DNA of 64,000 nt from Betaproteobacteria bacterium (GCA_020621405.1 JAHRYN010000001.1:310001-374000), one strand, 5' to 3'. Positions 25,252-34,010 are shown, numbered from the stretch's first letter. Notes: generated by a model not told the origin, from the letters alone. Translations and numbers: made by a program.

Positions 25252-26323
25252 TCTCGCTGCCTCCGCCCAGAAACTGGAACACCACGATGCGGCCGTTGAA
25301 AGTGTCGGCCACGAACACCCTGTTGCGGGCGTCGACCCACACGCCGCCCGGCAGATAGAAACTCCCGATCTCCTTGCCGGTGCCGCCTATCGGAAGCAGG
25401 AACCGGCCCCGTGCGTCGAACACCAGCAGGTGATCGTGGTAGGACTCGACGACGTAGATGTTGTCTTCGGAATCGACCGCGACGCCCTTGGGCCGCACGA
25501 AGTCGCCGAGCCGTGTGCCGCGGTGGCCGAAAGCCGCCGCACTGCCGCTGTCGTCCAGCGGAATGATCTGGATGCGCGCATTCATGGTGTCCGCCACCAC
25601 CAGCCCGTTGCGGCTCAGTGCGAGGTGGGTCGGAAAGTTGAACTCGCCCAGTCCCTCGCCACGCCGGCCGATGCTGCGCACCAGGCGGCCGGTCATGTCG
25701 AACACCTTGATCTGGTGGGCCTGCGTATCGGCCACGTAGAGCAGCGAACTGGCGGCATCCCAGGCCACGCCGGTCGGACGCTGCAGCTGGTCGCGACCGA
25801 TCACGCCGACGCCCTTGCCGCTGCGGTCCAGCATGACGACGCGCTGCAGTTCGGCATCGGCCACGAACACCCGCCCCTCCGGACCGAGCGCAATGCCCGA
25901 AGGCGCCATGAAGTGACGGAAGCCCTCGGCGTACTCCCAGACATCCATCTGCCCGGACTTCTCGTCGAACACGAAAACCGCGCCGCGGCTGACGTCGGTC
26001 ACCAGAATCCGCCCATCTTCGTCGACCACCCCGGACTGCGGCCGCTGCAGCACCACCGGATCCTGATTTTCCAGCCAGCCGGCAAGCACCTTCAGGACGC
26101 CGATGAAAACGTTCTGTTCCTTTTCCTCCGGCGCGACGAAATTCTGCTCCCCCACCAGTTCGCCCAGATAGACGTAACGCGGCACTTCGCCGTCGGTCTC
26201 GGGCGGAAAGAGCACGCGCCGCGTCTCCGCCGCGGGTGACAGGTTCATTCGCAACACATCGCGGCCGGAGCTGGCACAGCCGGCTGCGAGAATGGCAAAG
26301 AGGGCGGCGATCACGAGTTTCAC
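25241..26323 (-). CDS. NHL-repeat beta-propeller lipoprotein
   Basis: A 360-residue lipoprotein: signal MKLVIAALFAILAAGCASSG with lipobox AAGC (Cys16). Five to six NHL-type blades follow, for example PSGIALGPEGRVFVADAEL, PTGVAWDAASSLLYVADTQ, PTHLALSRNGLVVADTMN, PKGVAVDSEDNIYVVESYH and PGGVWVDARNRVFVADTF. NHL propellers of this sort recur beside multihaem cytochrome genes in Geobacter-like bacteria, where they are thought to be structural. It overlaps the upstream propeller gene by 4 bp (ATGA). A paralogue with the same layout is encoded at 35.2-36.3 kb. It is probably tethered to a membrane facing the periplasm or the surface. Confidence 0.88.
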   Translation of the reverse strand: MKLVIAALFAILAAGCASSGRDVLRMNLSPAAETRRVLFPPETDGEVPRYVYLGELVGEQNFVAPEEKEQNVFIGVLKVLAGWLENQDPVVLQRPQSGVVDEDGRILVTDVSRGAVFVFDEKSGQMDVWEYAEGFRHFMAPSGIALGPEGRVFVADAELQRVVMLDRSGKGVGVIGRDQLQRPTGVAWDAASSLLYVADTQAHQIKVFDMTGRLVRSIGRRGEGLGEFNFPTHLALSRNGLVVADTMNARIQIIPLDDSGSAAAFGHRGTRLGDFVRPKGVAVDSEDNIYVVESYHDHLLVFDARGRFLLPIGGTGKEIGSFYLPGGVWVDARNRVFVADTFNGRIVVFQFLGGGSESGH

Positions 26324-27264
26324 GGGTTCAGCCGGAAGGTGGCGATGCGCCGGCCACCGGGATCCGCGACGTAAAGCAGCCTGTTCATGACCGCCATGCC
26401 CTGCGGATTGACCAGACGCAGGTCGGCGAATCCGGGGTCGGCGCGCAGCGTACCGTCACGGTAGATGCGGAGCTGCCGCTCCATGCCGTCGGCGACCACC
26501 AGCCAGCCATCGCCGGCAGCCAGCGCGGTGACGTTGCCCAGATCCTCGGCCACCACTTCCTTGCCGCGAGTGCCGAACGGATCGATCGCCACGACGCAGC
26601 CGCAGGCCCGCCCCGCAACGTAGAGCCAGCGGCTGTCCATCGCCATCGCCTGCGGCAGGTCGGGCAGCAGGCCCGGCGGCAGCACGGTCCCTCCGCGTCC
26701 GTGCGGCATGATTTCCTCGAGCCGCCCCTGCACCCGGTCGAGACCGTAGAAGCGCCCGCTGTTCGGGTCGGCCACGACGTCGTCGTAGCTGGCCAGCCCG
26801 TTCTGCGGCTCTATGGTCTGCCGGGGCAGGCCGCCTCGGTCATAGCGCCGGGCCGGCACATTGCCGCCGTTGGACAGGACCACCGATCCGTCGGGCAGGC
26901 TGGCGATGCGCGACTGCTGCGTGACGCGCGCGCCGGGAATCGCCGTCATGGCATCCAGGACCGGGTCGTAGCGGAACAGCGCGCCAAGACCGGGGTCGGC
27001 GACGTACAGGTCCATCGGCGTCACCGCCACCGCCAGCGGGAACACGAACATGGTCATCGGTCCGAACGTATCGGGCCGCATCCCGGGCATGCCGGCAGGA
27101 CCGGTCCGCTGCAGCAGCCGTGCGCCGACATAGCTGCGGTCAGGCACGACGACCGCGCCCGGCGCCGCCCGCACCCCCGGCGCCAGCGCCGCGGACGCCG
27201 CCAGCAGCAGGCGCCGGCGCGTCGGACTGACGGGCTTACCAGCGCCCGGGGCCAGAAGTTTCAT
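26320..27264 (-). CDS. exported NHL-like beta-propeller protein
   Basis: About 314 residues, with a twin-arginine-like export signal (SPTRRRLLLAASAALAPGVRA) and then a propeller with degenerate NHL blades: VAVTPMDLYVADPGLGALFRY, YDDVVADPNSGRFYGLDR, PQAMAMDSRWLYVAGRACGC and PQGMAVMNRLLYVADPGGRRI. The ARRYD and QNGLASYDD stretches are not familiar. It overlaps the trihaem cytochrome gene upstream by 29 bp and the NHL lipoprotein gene downstream by 4 bp. ATG at 27264 is preferred over the GTG six bases upstream. The Tat-like signal could mean it is exported folded, perhaps with a cofactor. Function unknown. Confidence 0.72.
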   Translation of the reverse strand: MKLLAPGAGKPVSPTRRRLLLAASAALAPGVRAAPGAVVVPDRSYVGARLLQRTGPAGMPGMRPDTFGPMTMFVFPLAVAVTPMDLYVADPGLGALFRYDPVLDAMTAIPGARVTQQSRIASLPDGSVVLSNGGNVPARRYDRGGLPRQTIEPQNGLASYDDVVADPNSGRFYGLDRVQGRLEEIMPHGRGGTVLPPGLLPDLPQAMAMDSRWLYVAGRACGCVVAIDPFGTRGKEVVAEDLGNVTALAAGDGWLVVADGMERQLRIYRDGTLRADPGFADLRLVNPQGMAVMNRLLYVADPGGRRIATFRLNP

Positions 27265-27628
27265 GTCCACCGTATACCCCCGAAGGCAGGCCCGGTTTGC
27301 CCGAATGGCATAGATCGCAGCGCTCCGGCGACCAGGCTATGTCGTTGTTGTGGCAGGCCCCGCAATAGCGGCCCTCGATGATTTCGGTCATGTTGATGCT
27401 GTTGCCGCCGGCCTTCATCCTGAAACCCAGTTCGGCGTGGCAGACCTTGCAGCGGAAGCGGATGCGGTGAAACCAGTGCGGGAACACGACCGGGCGCACA
27501 CCGTTGCGGTCCGACTGGCGATTGATGACCACGTCGGCGTATTCGGCCGCGGCCGGCAGGCTGGACAGCAGCAGAAGGGCCGCGGCGGCCCCGGGCAGCA
27601 GGCACCGGGCGGATGCACGGCCGGTCAC
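27236..27628 (-). CDS. c(7)-type trihaem cytochrome, periplasmic
   Basis: A 130-residue exported cytochrome with signal peptide (LLPGAAAALLLLSSLPAAA) and one c(7)-type trihaem domain: CKVCH, CGACH and CDLCH, with the axial histidines in FPHWFHRIRF and the family pattern AGGNSINMTEIIEGRYCGACHNNDIAW. This is the domain first catalogued as 'nanowire 3-haem'. It is close in sequence to the protein at 30.2 kb (both start AEYxDVVIN). The start is GTG at 27628, whose GTGA overlaps the stop of the preceding trihaem gene, with GGGGAAGG upstream. Expected role: periplasmic electron shuttle between membrane and outer-membrane components. Confidence 0.92.
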   Translation of the reverse strand: MTGRASARCLLPGAAAALLLLSSLPAAAEYADVVINRQSDRNGVRPVVFPHWFHRIRFRCKVCHAELGFRMKAGGNSINMTEIIEGRYCGACHNNDIAWSPERCDLCHSGKPGLPSGVYGGHETSGPGRW

Positions 27629-28191
27629 GGCGCCTTCCCCGCCGGCTGGTGCATCAGCGGATTGACGCCGCCCGGCACTTCCGGCGCCTGTCCGGGCTGT
27701 CTGGAGATGCTGTGGCAGCGCACGCACTCGGTCAGCGGGAAAGCCACGGCGCCATGGCAGACACCGCACTGCTCGCCCTGCAGGATCAGGAACATCGATA
27801 TCCGGGTTTCGCCGGTCCTGCTCCTGAACAGGCCTTCGTGGCAGTTGCTGCAGTCCAGCCATTCGGTGTGCTGGCGGTGCGGAAAGCGCACGGCCGGCAT
27901 GCCGCCATTGACGTCCAGGATGATGTCCTGATCGAGCTTCCTGATCCGTGTGGCCGGGTTGAGCTTCTCCCGCGGCTGGATTTCACCCTTTTCCAGCGCC
28001 TGCACCCAGCGCACCTGATTGCCTGCGGTATCGGGAATCAGGCGCGACAGGGCGTCGCGCGGCTGCTGCAGCTGCTTGATGCCCGGTCCGCGCGGGTCAT
28101 GCACGCCGTCGCGTGCCAGCGGCAGCCACTCGCCGGCCAGCACGACTGAATACGCCGACAGACAAACGACAAAAGCGATCAGGCCCCGCAT
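27625..28191 (-). CDS. c(7)-type trihaem cytochrome with N-terminal extension
   Basis: A 188-residue exported protein with signal peptide (MRGLIAFVVCLSAYSVVLAG), then an extension of about 75 residues (HDPRGPGIKQLQQP...NQVRWVQALEKGEIQPREKL). The trihaem domain with CSNCH, CGVCH and CVRCH lies at the C-terminal end. The extension and the FPHRQHTEWLDCSNCH entry are shared with the proteins at 29.2 and 40.9 kb, so these three form a subfamily distinct from the AEYxDVVIN type. The stop overlaps the next trihaem gene by 4 bp. The pair is probably made together and interacts. Confidence 0.9.
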   Translation of the reverse strand: MRGLIAFVVCLSAYSVVLAGEWLPLARDGVHDPRGPGIKQLQQPRDALSRLIPDTAGNQVRWVQALEKGEIQPREKLNPATRIRKLDQDIILDVNGGMPAVRFPHRQHTEWLDCSNCHEGLFRSRTGETRISMFLILQGEQCGVCHGAVAFPLTECVRCHSISRQPGQAPEVPGGVNPLMHQPAGKAP

Positions 28192-28228
28192 GCGGGAGCT
28201 GATCGCCGTGCTCGGGCAGGATGCCGGC

Positions 28229-29158
28229 TCAGCCGGGGATGTAGATGCCCGCATTGCGGATGGCCCGCACCAGTTCGGCGGTGGATTCCTCCAGCAACTT
28301 GACCGCCTGCGCATGGTCCTTCTGTCCGGCCGCCCCTTCGGCCGAGGTACGCAGGGTGCGCGCTTTCGCGACGAAGGCCGAAACCTGCTGGTCGAGCGCC
28401 GGATTGTCGGCCCGCTTCTCCTGCACCAGCATGTTGATCAGCATCAGATGCGTGTCGTTGCGGTCGATCTCGTAGTGGTACTCCTCTTCCTTGCTGGCGA
28501 AATTGAGCGAGCGCACCAGCGTATCGCCGCTGCGCATCGAGCTGATGCCGGCCTTGGCCACCAGGTAGGCGCGATCCAGCTCACTGCGCCCTTCCCGGTA
28601 TTTGCCGCCCAGTGCCAGCCGGGCCGCCTCGGCCACCGACTTCTCGATCTGTGCGACCGTCTCGCCGACCGCCTTCGCGGTGCCGCCCTTCTCGTTAGCC
28701 ACCCGCTTGTAGGCACCGAGCAGCGCGTTGACGCTGTCCAGGCGCGCTTTGTAGTCGTTCTCCAGCTTCTTGGCCGTGACCTCCTCCGGCGCAGCCAGCC
28801 GGACCGCCTCGAAAAAGGTCGAGCGCGCCTCGGTCAGCAAGGCGGACGCCTTGTCCAGATCGCCACCCTGCAGCGCGGCCCTGGCCGCCTGATAGACCTC
28901 CTTCGCCCGGTCACGACGGGCCATCGCCTCGGGTGCCCTGCTCGCCTCGATCTGGCGTGCGGCGGACGAGCTTTCGAGCAGCTTGCCGACCGATTCGACA
29001 TTGAAGGCCAGCTGATCCTTGTCCACACCGGCGGCGGACAGCCGGGTCGCGGCGCTTTGCGCCGGCGGCTCGCTGTCCGCGGCACCGGCGGTTGCGCCGT
29101 ACGCCAGCGCGGCCAGCAATGTGGCCAGACCGGCCTGTTTCAGTACTTTCAGCTTCAT
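28229..29158 (-). CDS. unrecognised helical periplasmic protein (family shared with 39.8 kb gene)
   Basis: I do not recognise this 309-residue protein. It has a signal peptide (VLKQAGLATLLAALAYGATAGAA) and then is almost wholly alpha-helical, rich in A, E, K, R and L, with TPR-like segments (AKEVYQAARAALQGGDLDKASALL). It contains no cysteine haem motif. Its last 100 residues align with those of the gene at 39.8 kb around S-G-[DE]-x-[LV]-V-[RH]-SLNF-[AS]-S-x-x-EEY-x-YEI and a later ExxxxLxRAxxxxG ending. Both copies are embedded between trihaem cytochrome genes, so a role in handling, docking or assembling those cytochromes is likely. ATG at 29158 starts the signal peptide and has CGGAG ahead. 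Confidence 0.7.
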   Translation of the reverse strand: MKLKVLKQAGLATLLAALAYGATAGAADSEPPAQSAATRLSAAGVDKDQLAFNVESVGKLLESSSAARQIEASRAPEAMARRDRAKEVYQAARAALQGGDLDKASALLTEARSTFFEAVRLAAPEEVTAKKLENDYKARLDSVNALLGAYKRVANEKGGTAKAVGETVAQIEKSVAEAARLALGGKYREGRSELDRAYLVAKAGISSMRSGDTLVRSLNFASKEEEYHYEIDRNDTHLMLINMLVQEKRADNPALDQQVSAFVAKARTLRTSAEGAAGQKDHAQAVKLLEESTAELVRAIRNAGIYIPG

Positions 29159-29183
29159 GTGCACACTCCGTTGCCCGGCACGC

Positions 29184-30179
29184 TCATTTGGCCGGTTCGG
29201 CCGCAGCCGGCCGGACTGCCAGTTCCTTCTTCTTGGAATGGCAGTTCCGGCACTCGGATACCGGGAAGGCCACCTTGCCGTGGCACACGCCGCATTTTTC
29301 ACCCATCAGGATGGCGGCCATGCTGATCGAGTTGGCGCCCTTCTGCGGAATGAAGATGGCCGGATGACAGTTGGAACAGTCCAGCCATTCGGTGTGCTGC
29401 TTGTGCGGATAGACCACGTCAGGCATCGACCCCTTCACCTCGCGCACGATGTTCAGATCCATCACCACCGGCTCCGCCTTCGGATCCAGCCGGTCGTAGC
29501 GCGGATTGAGCTTCTTCTGGTTGAGCGCCTCCACCCAGTTGATGCGGTTGCCGGCATTGCTCTTGGGCAGTGGCCCGAAGGCGGTCAGCGGCGGCTGCAG
29601 CGCGTGGGTACCGTCGCTCGACGGATCGTGTATGCCGTCTTCCGGCGGCGGCAGATTGCGCTTGCTCACCGGCTTGAGCAGACGGTTGAAGGAATTAACG
29701 TCGGCCGGTGCCGCCGCGGCCACCTCGGTCGTGGCCGCCGACGTCGTCGCGACGGCAGCGGGCACCGGAGCGGCTTTCGGCTCGTCCTTCGCGGTGTCGG
29801 CCTTCCTGGCTTCGTCCTTGCGCGCCTCTGCCTTCTTCGGTTCGGCCTGGGCAGCGGCCGGCCTGGCCGCATCCTTGACCGCAGCCAGCATGAAATCCAC
29901 GGCCCCCTTCGCTTCGGCGTCGGACAGCGCAAGATTGCCCCCCTTCGCCGGCATGCCTTTCGGCGTTCCGTTCAGGGCGCTCTGATAGAGCCTGGCCACG
30001 CCGCCCGCGACGCGGGGTGCCCAGTCGCCGGCGTTGCCGTAACGGGGCGCACCGGCCAGACCGCTGGCATGACAGGTCGCGCAGACCTTGCCATAGACAT
30101 CCTTGCCGGACTGTTCGGCCGCTGCCGGCACGGCAGCCAGGGCCAGAACCAGAAACGCCATCCTGCTGATCATCGTCAT
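29184..30179 (-). CDS. tetrahaem cytochrome: cytochrome c5-like domain fused to c(7)-type trihaem domain
   Basis: A 331-residue exported protein with a signal peptide (MAFLVLALAAVPAAA) and a class I cytochrome c5-like domain. That domain has CATCH near residue 33, then GAPRYGNAGDWAPR and the Met region KGMPAKGG. A charged Ala/Lys/Glu/Pro-rich linker (about 105-160) follows, and then the N-extended trihaem module with CSNCH, CGVCH and CRNCH. The c5-like half closely resembles the free mono-haem protein at 37.2 kb. The fusion joins a single-haem carrier to the trihaem wire by a flexible tether, probably allowing reach across the periplasm. It lies between another trihaem gene (10 bp upstream) and the unknown helical protein. 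Confidence 0.9.
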   Translation of the reverse strand: MTMISRMAFLVLALAAVPAAAEQSGKDVYGKVCATCHASGLAGAPRYGNAGDWAPRVAGGVARLYQSALNGTPKGMPAKGGNLALSDAEAKGAVDFMLAAVKDAARPAAAQAEPKKAEARKDEARKADTAKDEPKAAPVPAAVATTSAATTEVAAAAPADVNSFNRLLKPVSKRNLPPPEDGIHDPSSDGTHALQPPLTAFGPLPKSNAGNRINWVEALNQKKLNPRYDRLDPKAEPVVMDLNIVREVKGSMPDVVYPHKQHTEWLDCSNCHPAIFIPQKGANSISMAAILMGEKCGVCHGKVAFPVSECRNCHSKKKELAVRPAAAEPAK

Positions 30180-30188
30180 GGCGCCTCC

Positions 30189-30608
30189 TTACTTCTTCGG
30201 TGTGCCGGCAGGCTGCGCCAGCTTGTGGATGGTGCTTTCGTGCACCTGCGTCTGCGTTCCGGGCTTGCCGGAATGGCACAGATTGCAGTTCTCGACCGAC
30301 CAGGCGATGTCGCCGTTGTGGCAGGCACCGCAGAACTGGCCATCGATGATCTTCACCATGTTGATCTCGTTGCCGCCGGCCTTCATCTTGAAGCCGAGGT
30401 CGGCATGACAGACCTTGCAGCGAAAGCGCATGCGGTGGAACCAGTGCGGAAATACCGCCGGCCGCATGCCGGCCGCATCCGAGTAGTTGTTGATCACCAC
30501 ATCCCCGTATTCCGCCTGTGCGTCCGGAATATCCACGAACAGCACCGTGCACAGAGCCAGCACCACGCCGGTGGCCAGCCCGCGCATCAGGCTCAAGAGT
30601 CTTTTCAT
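30189..30608 (-). CDS. c(7)-type trihaem cytochrome, periplasmic
   Basis: A 139-residue exported cytochrome with signal peptide (LMRGLATGVVLALCTVLFVDI...AQA) and trihaem domain CKVCH, CGACH, CNLCH. The axial histidines lie in FPHWFHRMRF and the signature is AGGNEINMVKIIDGQFCGACHNGDIAW. It is the closest relative of the protein at 27.2 kb (AEYGDVVINNYSD versus AEYADVVINRQSD), so the pair arose by duplication. The start is the ATG at 30608, preceded by AGAGGAAG. It follows the porin-like gene by 52 bp, as expected for a periplasmic partner of a trans-outer-membrane conduit. Confidence 0.92.
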   Translation of the reverse strand: MKRLLSLMRGLATGVVLALCTVLFVDIPDAQAEYGDVVINNYSDAAGMRPAVFPHWFHRMRFRCKVCHADLGFKMKAGGNEINMVKIIDGQFCGACHNGDIAWSVENCNLCHSGKPGTQTQVHESTIHKLAQPAGTPKK

Positions 30609-30660
30609 CTTTCTTCCTCTGGTTCCAGTCGAATGCAGGCGTCCCGGACGGACTCGCGTA

Positions 30661-32850
30661 TCAGAACGCACCGATCTGCCGGGTCACCTGGAAGAAGAGC
30701 AGAGCATTTTTCTTGCCACCCACATCGTTGACCGCCAGATTGAGGCGGAAGTCGAGCAGACCGATGCGGTAGTCGAAGCGATTGGCGAGCGTCCAGCGGG
30801 CCCGATCTATCTCGCCGTTGATGTTGCCCAGCAGGCGCTCGTCGCGCAGACGCGTGTCGGCGGTGAACAGCAGGCTGTAGCGCAGGCCGCGATAGCCGAG
30901 AAATTTGGTGTGCGTATACGACGCCGATCCGAGCAGCGTCATGTGCTCGCTCCGGTCGCTGATGGTCGGAAAACCGAAGGCCTGCTGGTTGTCGGTGCTC
31001 TGCTGGTTCCAGTTGAACTGCAGGTTCACATTGGCCGAACTGAGCGGAGACAGCTGCGCCATGCCGTTGAAGCCGAGATTCAGCATGCGGTAATGCAGGG
31101 CGCTGGCGCCGCTGGTCAGGATGTCCGACAGCGTCAGCGTCGAGGCGCCGGTGATCTGTTCCCCCCAGCGCAGGCCATAGCTGGCGGCGGCGCTGTGGGT
31201 CAGCGAGGTGGAATTTCCGACCGACTGGTTCTGGTTCGCGCTGACGCTCTGCGACAGCGAGACCGACAGGGTTTCCCGTTCGGACAGCGCCAGAAAGCGT
31301 CCCACCGAGTGCCCGACCTGGAGCCCGACGAAATAGCTGGAAGGGATCTCTCCGCTGGCGCTCTGCCAGTTGCCGTTGCCACCGGCGTTCCAGTTATAAG
31401 AAAAATTCCCAAACATGAGAGGATTACCGACGTAGTTGACGTTGGCGCCCAGCATCGTCAGGAAGATGGTCGGACTGCCCGCCGTGCTGACCTGATTCAC
31501 CGCGGCATTGACGCCGGTGGTCAGATTGTTGGAAAAGCGGTAGAGCGCATTCACGTTGGCACCGACGCTTTGCGTGTCGATGCCGAAGCCGCCGAAGCTG
31601 TTGCGCATGGTCGAGTAGCGCAGGCTGCCGCTGAGCGTCAGCGGCAGCTGGTCGGTGTCCTCGAATTCCGGCATCCAGGTTCCGAATCCACTGAGCAGGA
31701 TGAAGCGGGTCCGGCTGTCGGCGCTGCTTCCCAGACCATTGCCGCTGCGGATGGCGTTGTCCAGATAGTTGAAGCTGCCGGACAGGTTGAGGTTGTCGTC
31801 CAGATTCGCGTTGTGCGCGGTATTCAGGCCGATGAGCCGCGCCCGCTCGCCGCTGCCGCTGCGTTCGCCGAGCGAATAGCGGCCGTTGAAGCTGTTCTTC
31901 ACGATGCCGATGTCGGTGGCGAAGTTTCCGGACAGCGCGGTCAGCGTGTCGTCGTTGCCGTTGTTCGACTTCACGACACTGTGGTCGATCTGACCGCCGG
32001 CGCTGGTCACCCCGTCCTCGCCGCGATAGGTCTGGCGCAGTCCCACGCGGGTGTTCACATAGTCGTTGCTGACCAGGTTTCCGCTGGCCCGGCTGTCGGA
32101 ACGGTCGAAGTAGGCCTGGAACGGAAAGCGACTGGTCGGAAATACATTCAGATCGCCGCCGCCCACCAGATTCGAACTGCGGTTCTGGTTGTCCTGCCCT
32201 CCGCCGACACCGGAATTGCCGCCGGCGCTGCTGCGGGAGGTGCTGGTCGTCATGCCGAAGCGTCCGGACACCGTGGCAGCCCATGGCGCATAGATGTAGC
32301 TGGCCGCGTTGAAGCTGGAAAAGAGGCTCTGCGATACCGTACTCGCGCCACCGCTGGCCGAGCTTCGCTGCAGCGAGTAACCCTGCGTGCCGCCCCAGCG
32401 GATGGGCGGGATGACCCACGAAACACGGGGGCTGGCCTGTTCCCGGTTTCGGGAATCCGCTTCGGGCCGTGGTGCGACGGGTGACGGTCCGGGACTGTCC
32501 GTTTCTGCCTCCGTCGGCACCTCCGGTTGCGAAGGCCGGGGCAGCCCTTCATCCGGCACGTCGATGCGGCGCGATGGCCGCAGACCGTATTCATCGCCAG
32601 GCGGAGCGCTGCCGGTCTGCGGCTGCGGCCGGGTCCATGTCCCGGGGGCAGATATGGCCTGACTCAGGCGCAACGGCGGTTCAAGCCCGGCTTCGGCAAC
32701 CGGCTGCGCTGTTATGACTTCGGGTTCCGAATAGACGAATTGCACCGCCTGGGCCAGCGGAGACAGGGCAAACATCGCAGCGCCAGCCGCGATGACCGCC
32801 GGCTGGCTGGACGTGAACCTGCATCGACGGGGAATCTTGATACCGACCAT
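30661..32850 (-). CDS. large outer-membrane beta-barrel protein (porin of an electron conduit)
   Basis: A 729-residue protein with a signal peptide (PAVIAAGAAMFALSPLAQA) and a Pro/Glu-rich periplasmic segment up to about residue 150. About 570 residues of alternating hydrophobic/polar strands follow, rich in Asn, Ser, Gly and aromatics, and it ends in Phe (QIGAF) as outer-membrane barrels do. The length is enough for 20 or more strands, comparable to MtrB/PioB or Geobacter OmbB-type conduit porins; I see no convincing sequence identity to any of them. It sits between a parvulin isomerase and trihaem cytochromes, as conduit porins do. No haem or cysteine motif is present. Predicted role: sheath that lets a multihaem cytochrome cross the outer membrane (inference). 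Confidence 0.75.
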   Translation of the reverse strand: MVGIKIPRRCRFTSSQPAVIAAGAAMFALSPLAQAVQFVYSEPEVITAQPVAEAGLEPPLRLSQAISAPGTWTRPQPQTGSAPPGDEYGLRPSRRIDVPDEGLPRPSQPEVPTEAETDSPGPSPVAPRPEADSRNREQASPRVSWVIPPIRWGGTQGYSLQRSSASGGASTVSQSLFSSFNAASYIYAPWAATVSGRFGMTTSTSRSSAGGNSGVGGGQDNQNRSSNLVGGGDLNVFPTSRFPFQAYFDRSDSRASGNLVSNDYVNTRVGLRQTYRGEDGVTSAGGQIDHSVVKSNNGNDDTLTALSGNFATDIGIVKNSFNGRYSLGERSGSGERARLIGLNTAHNANLDDNLNLSGSFNYLDNAIRSGNGLGSSADSRTRFILLSGFGTWMPEFEDTDQLPLTLSGSLRYSTMRNSFGGFGIDTQSVGANVNALYRFSNNLTTGVNAAVNQVSTAGSPTIFLTMLGANVNYVGNPLMFGNFSYNWNAGGNGNWQSASGEIPSSYFVGLQVGHSVGRFLALSERETLSVSLSQSVSANQNQSVGNSTSLTHSAAASYGLRWGEQITGASTLTLSDILTSGASALHYRMLNLGFNGMAQLSPLSSANVNLQFNWNQQSTDNQQAFGFPTISDRSEHMTLLGSASYTHTKFLGYRGLRYSLLFTADTRLRDERLLGNINGEIDRARWTLANRFDYRIGLLDFRLNLAVNDVGGKKNALLFFQVTRQIGAF
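32440..32455. repeat. perfect TTCCCG-N4-CGGGAA palindrome inside the barrel gene
   Basis: TTCCCG-GTTT-CGGGAA lies in the coding sequence for the linker after the signal peptide. It is a single copy. Whether it is regulatory or a chance match cannot be told. Confidence 0.45.
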
Positions 32851-32872
32851 TCACGCCCAGCGAAGGCGCGCG

Positions 32873-33931
32873 CTACTTCCGGCCGGCCTCCTGCTGCTCC
32901 GCAGATACTCCATGAAGGAACTTCACGTCAGCCGCTGCAACCAGCTTTGCGATCAGCCCCTTCCAGGCCTGATCCTGACGTTCACGGATTAGCAAGTCCC
33001 GTGCGCGCTGAGCGACTTCCGGAAATTCCTTCTTCTTCGGTGCCAGGCGATCGTCGAGACGGACGATCGCGATGCCCTGCAATGTTTCCAGCGGCGGATT
33101 GATGCGACCGAGTTCGTACTTGTCTATCTGCTCCTGCAGTATCTCGGGCAGCATGCCGCGATGCAGATAGCCCATGTCGCCGCCGGTCTCGGCGTAGGCC
33201 GCCGAGTGCATGCGCGCCGCGTCGGCGAAGTCGGCACCGCCGGAAACACGCTTGTAGATGGCCTGGGCCTCTTCCCGCGTCGCCTCCCACGCGGTCGCCG
33301 GTGAGGACGGATCGACAGTCAGCAGGATTACCGACAGACGGATCTTTTCCGGTTCGGTGAACAGCTCGGGTCTGGCATCGAAAAAGCTGCGAACCTCATC
33401 GCCCCCCGGATCAGGCACCTGACGCGCCTGCTCCTCGAGCCGCGCAACCAGACTCTGCTCCTCGAGTTGCTGCCTGAGGCCGGGCAGCAGGCGCTCGCGG
33501 TTCTCCTTCCACGCCACGCTGGTGGCATAGCGGCTCTCGTAGCCGGCGATCGTTCTGTCGATCTGCACCGCATCGGGCACGATGCCGCGACGTCCCGCCT
33601 CGTCGAGCAGGACGATGCGCTGGACCAGCCGGTTCCTGACCTCTTCGCGCGCCGAAACCAGATCCTTTTCCGGCACCTGTCCGTGATAGAAGCGCTGGCG
33701 CACCAGGCTGGCAAAAGCGGTTTCGTATTCGGAGGTCGGAATGTCGCGACCGTTGACCACTGCAAAGGTCTGCGAATGCGACGGGCGGGCGTCGCCGCGG
33801 CTTTCCGCAACGGCTGTCTGCGCCGGTTCGCCATCGCCACCGGCGAAGGCAGGCGACGCACTCGCGCAAAGACTCAGCAGGACGGCCAGCAGGCCGGACC
33901 GGTCGATCATCGAAAGGGTGGGCACGGGCAA
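32873..33931 (-). CDS. periplasmic parvulin-type peptidyl-prolyl isomerase (SurA/PpiC-like)
   Basis: A 352-residue exported protein with signal peptide (SGLLAVLLSLCASASPAFAG), an N-terminal SurA-like helical chaperone region, and one parvulin domain near residues 205-320 (EKIRLSVILLTV; GADFADAARMHSAAYAETGGDMGYLHRGMLPEIL; RLDDR). Such isomerases fold outer-membrane barrels and are often encoded beside conduit porins and multihaem cytochromes. It lies 22 bp upstream of the barrel gene. GTG at 33931 follows GAGGAT at good spacing. A hairpin between this gene and the tetrahaem gene upstream probably lowers its expression relative to the cytochrome. Confidence 0.9.
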   Translation of the reverse strand: MPVPTLSMIDRSGLLAVLLSLCASASPAFAGGDGEPAQTAVAESRGDARPSHSQTFAVVNGRDIPTSEYETAFASLVRQRFYHGQVPEKDLVSAREEVRNRLVQRIVLLDEAGRRGIVPDAVQIDRTIAGYESRYATSVAWKENRERLLPGLRQQLEEQSLVARLEEQARQVPDPGGDEVRSFFDARPELFTEPEKIRLSVILLTVDPSSPATAWEATREEAQAIYKRVSGGADFADAARMHSAAYAETGGDMGYLHRGMLPEILQEQIDKYELGRINPPLETLQGIAIVRLDDRLAPKKKEFPEVAQRARDLLIRERQDQAWKGLIAKLVAAADVKFLHGVSAEQQEAGRK

Positions 33932-33944
33932 ATCCTCGAATGAA

Positions 33945-33981
33945 AAAGCGGGCCAGGCACTGGATTGGCCTGGCCCGCTTC
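33945..33981 (-). terminator. strong hairpin between tetrahaem cytochrome and isomerase genes (terminator or attenuator)
   Basis: A perfect 13-bp stem (arms 33946-33958 and 33968-33980, 9-nt loop) is followed on the minus strand by a short T-run. It would end most transcripts of the tetrahaem gene and let a fraction read through into the rest of the operon, giving excess of the first cytochrome. Confidence 0.7.
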
Positions 33982-34010
33982 AGTCCGTCTGGAACTTCTG
34001 GTCGGGCGCC

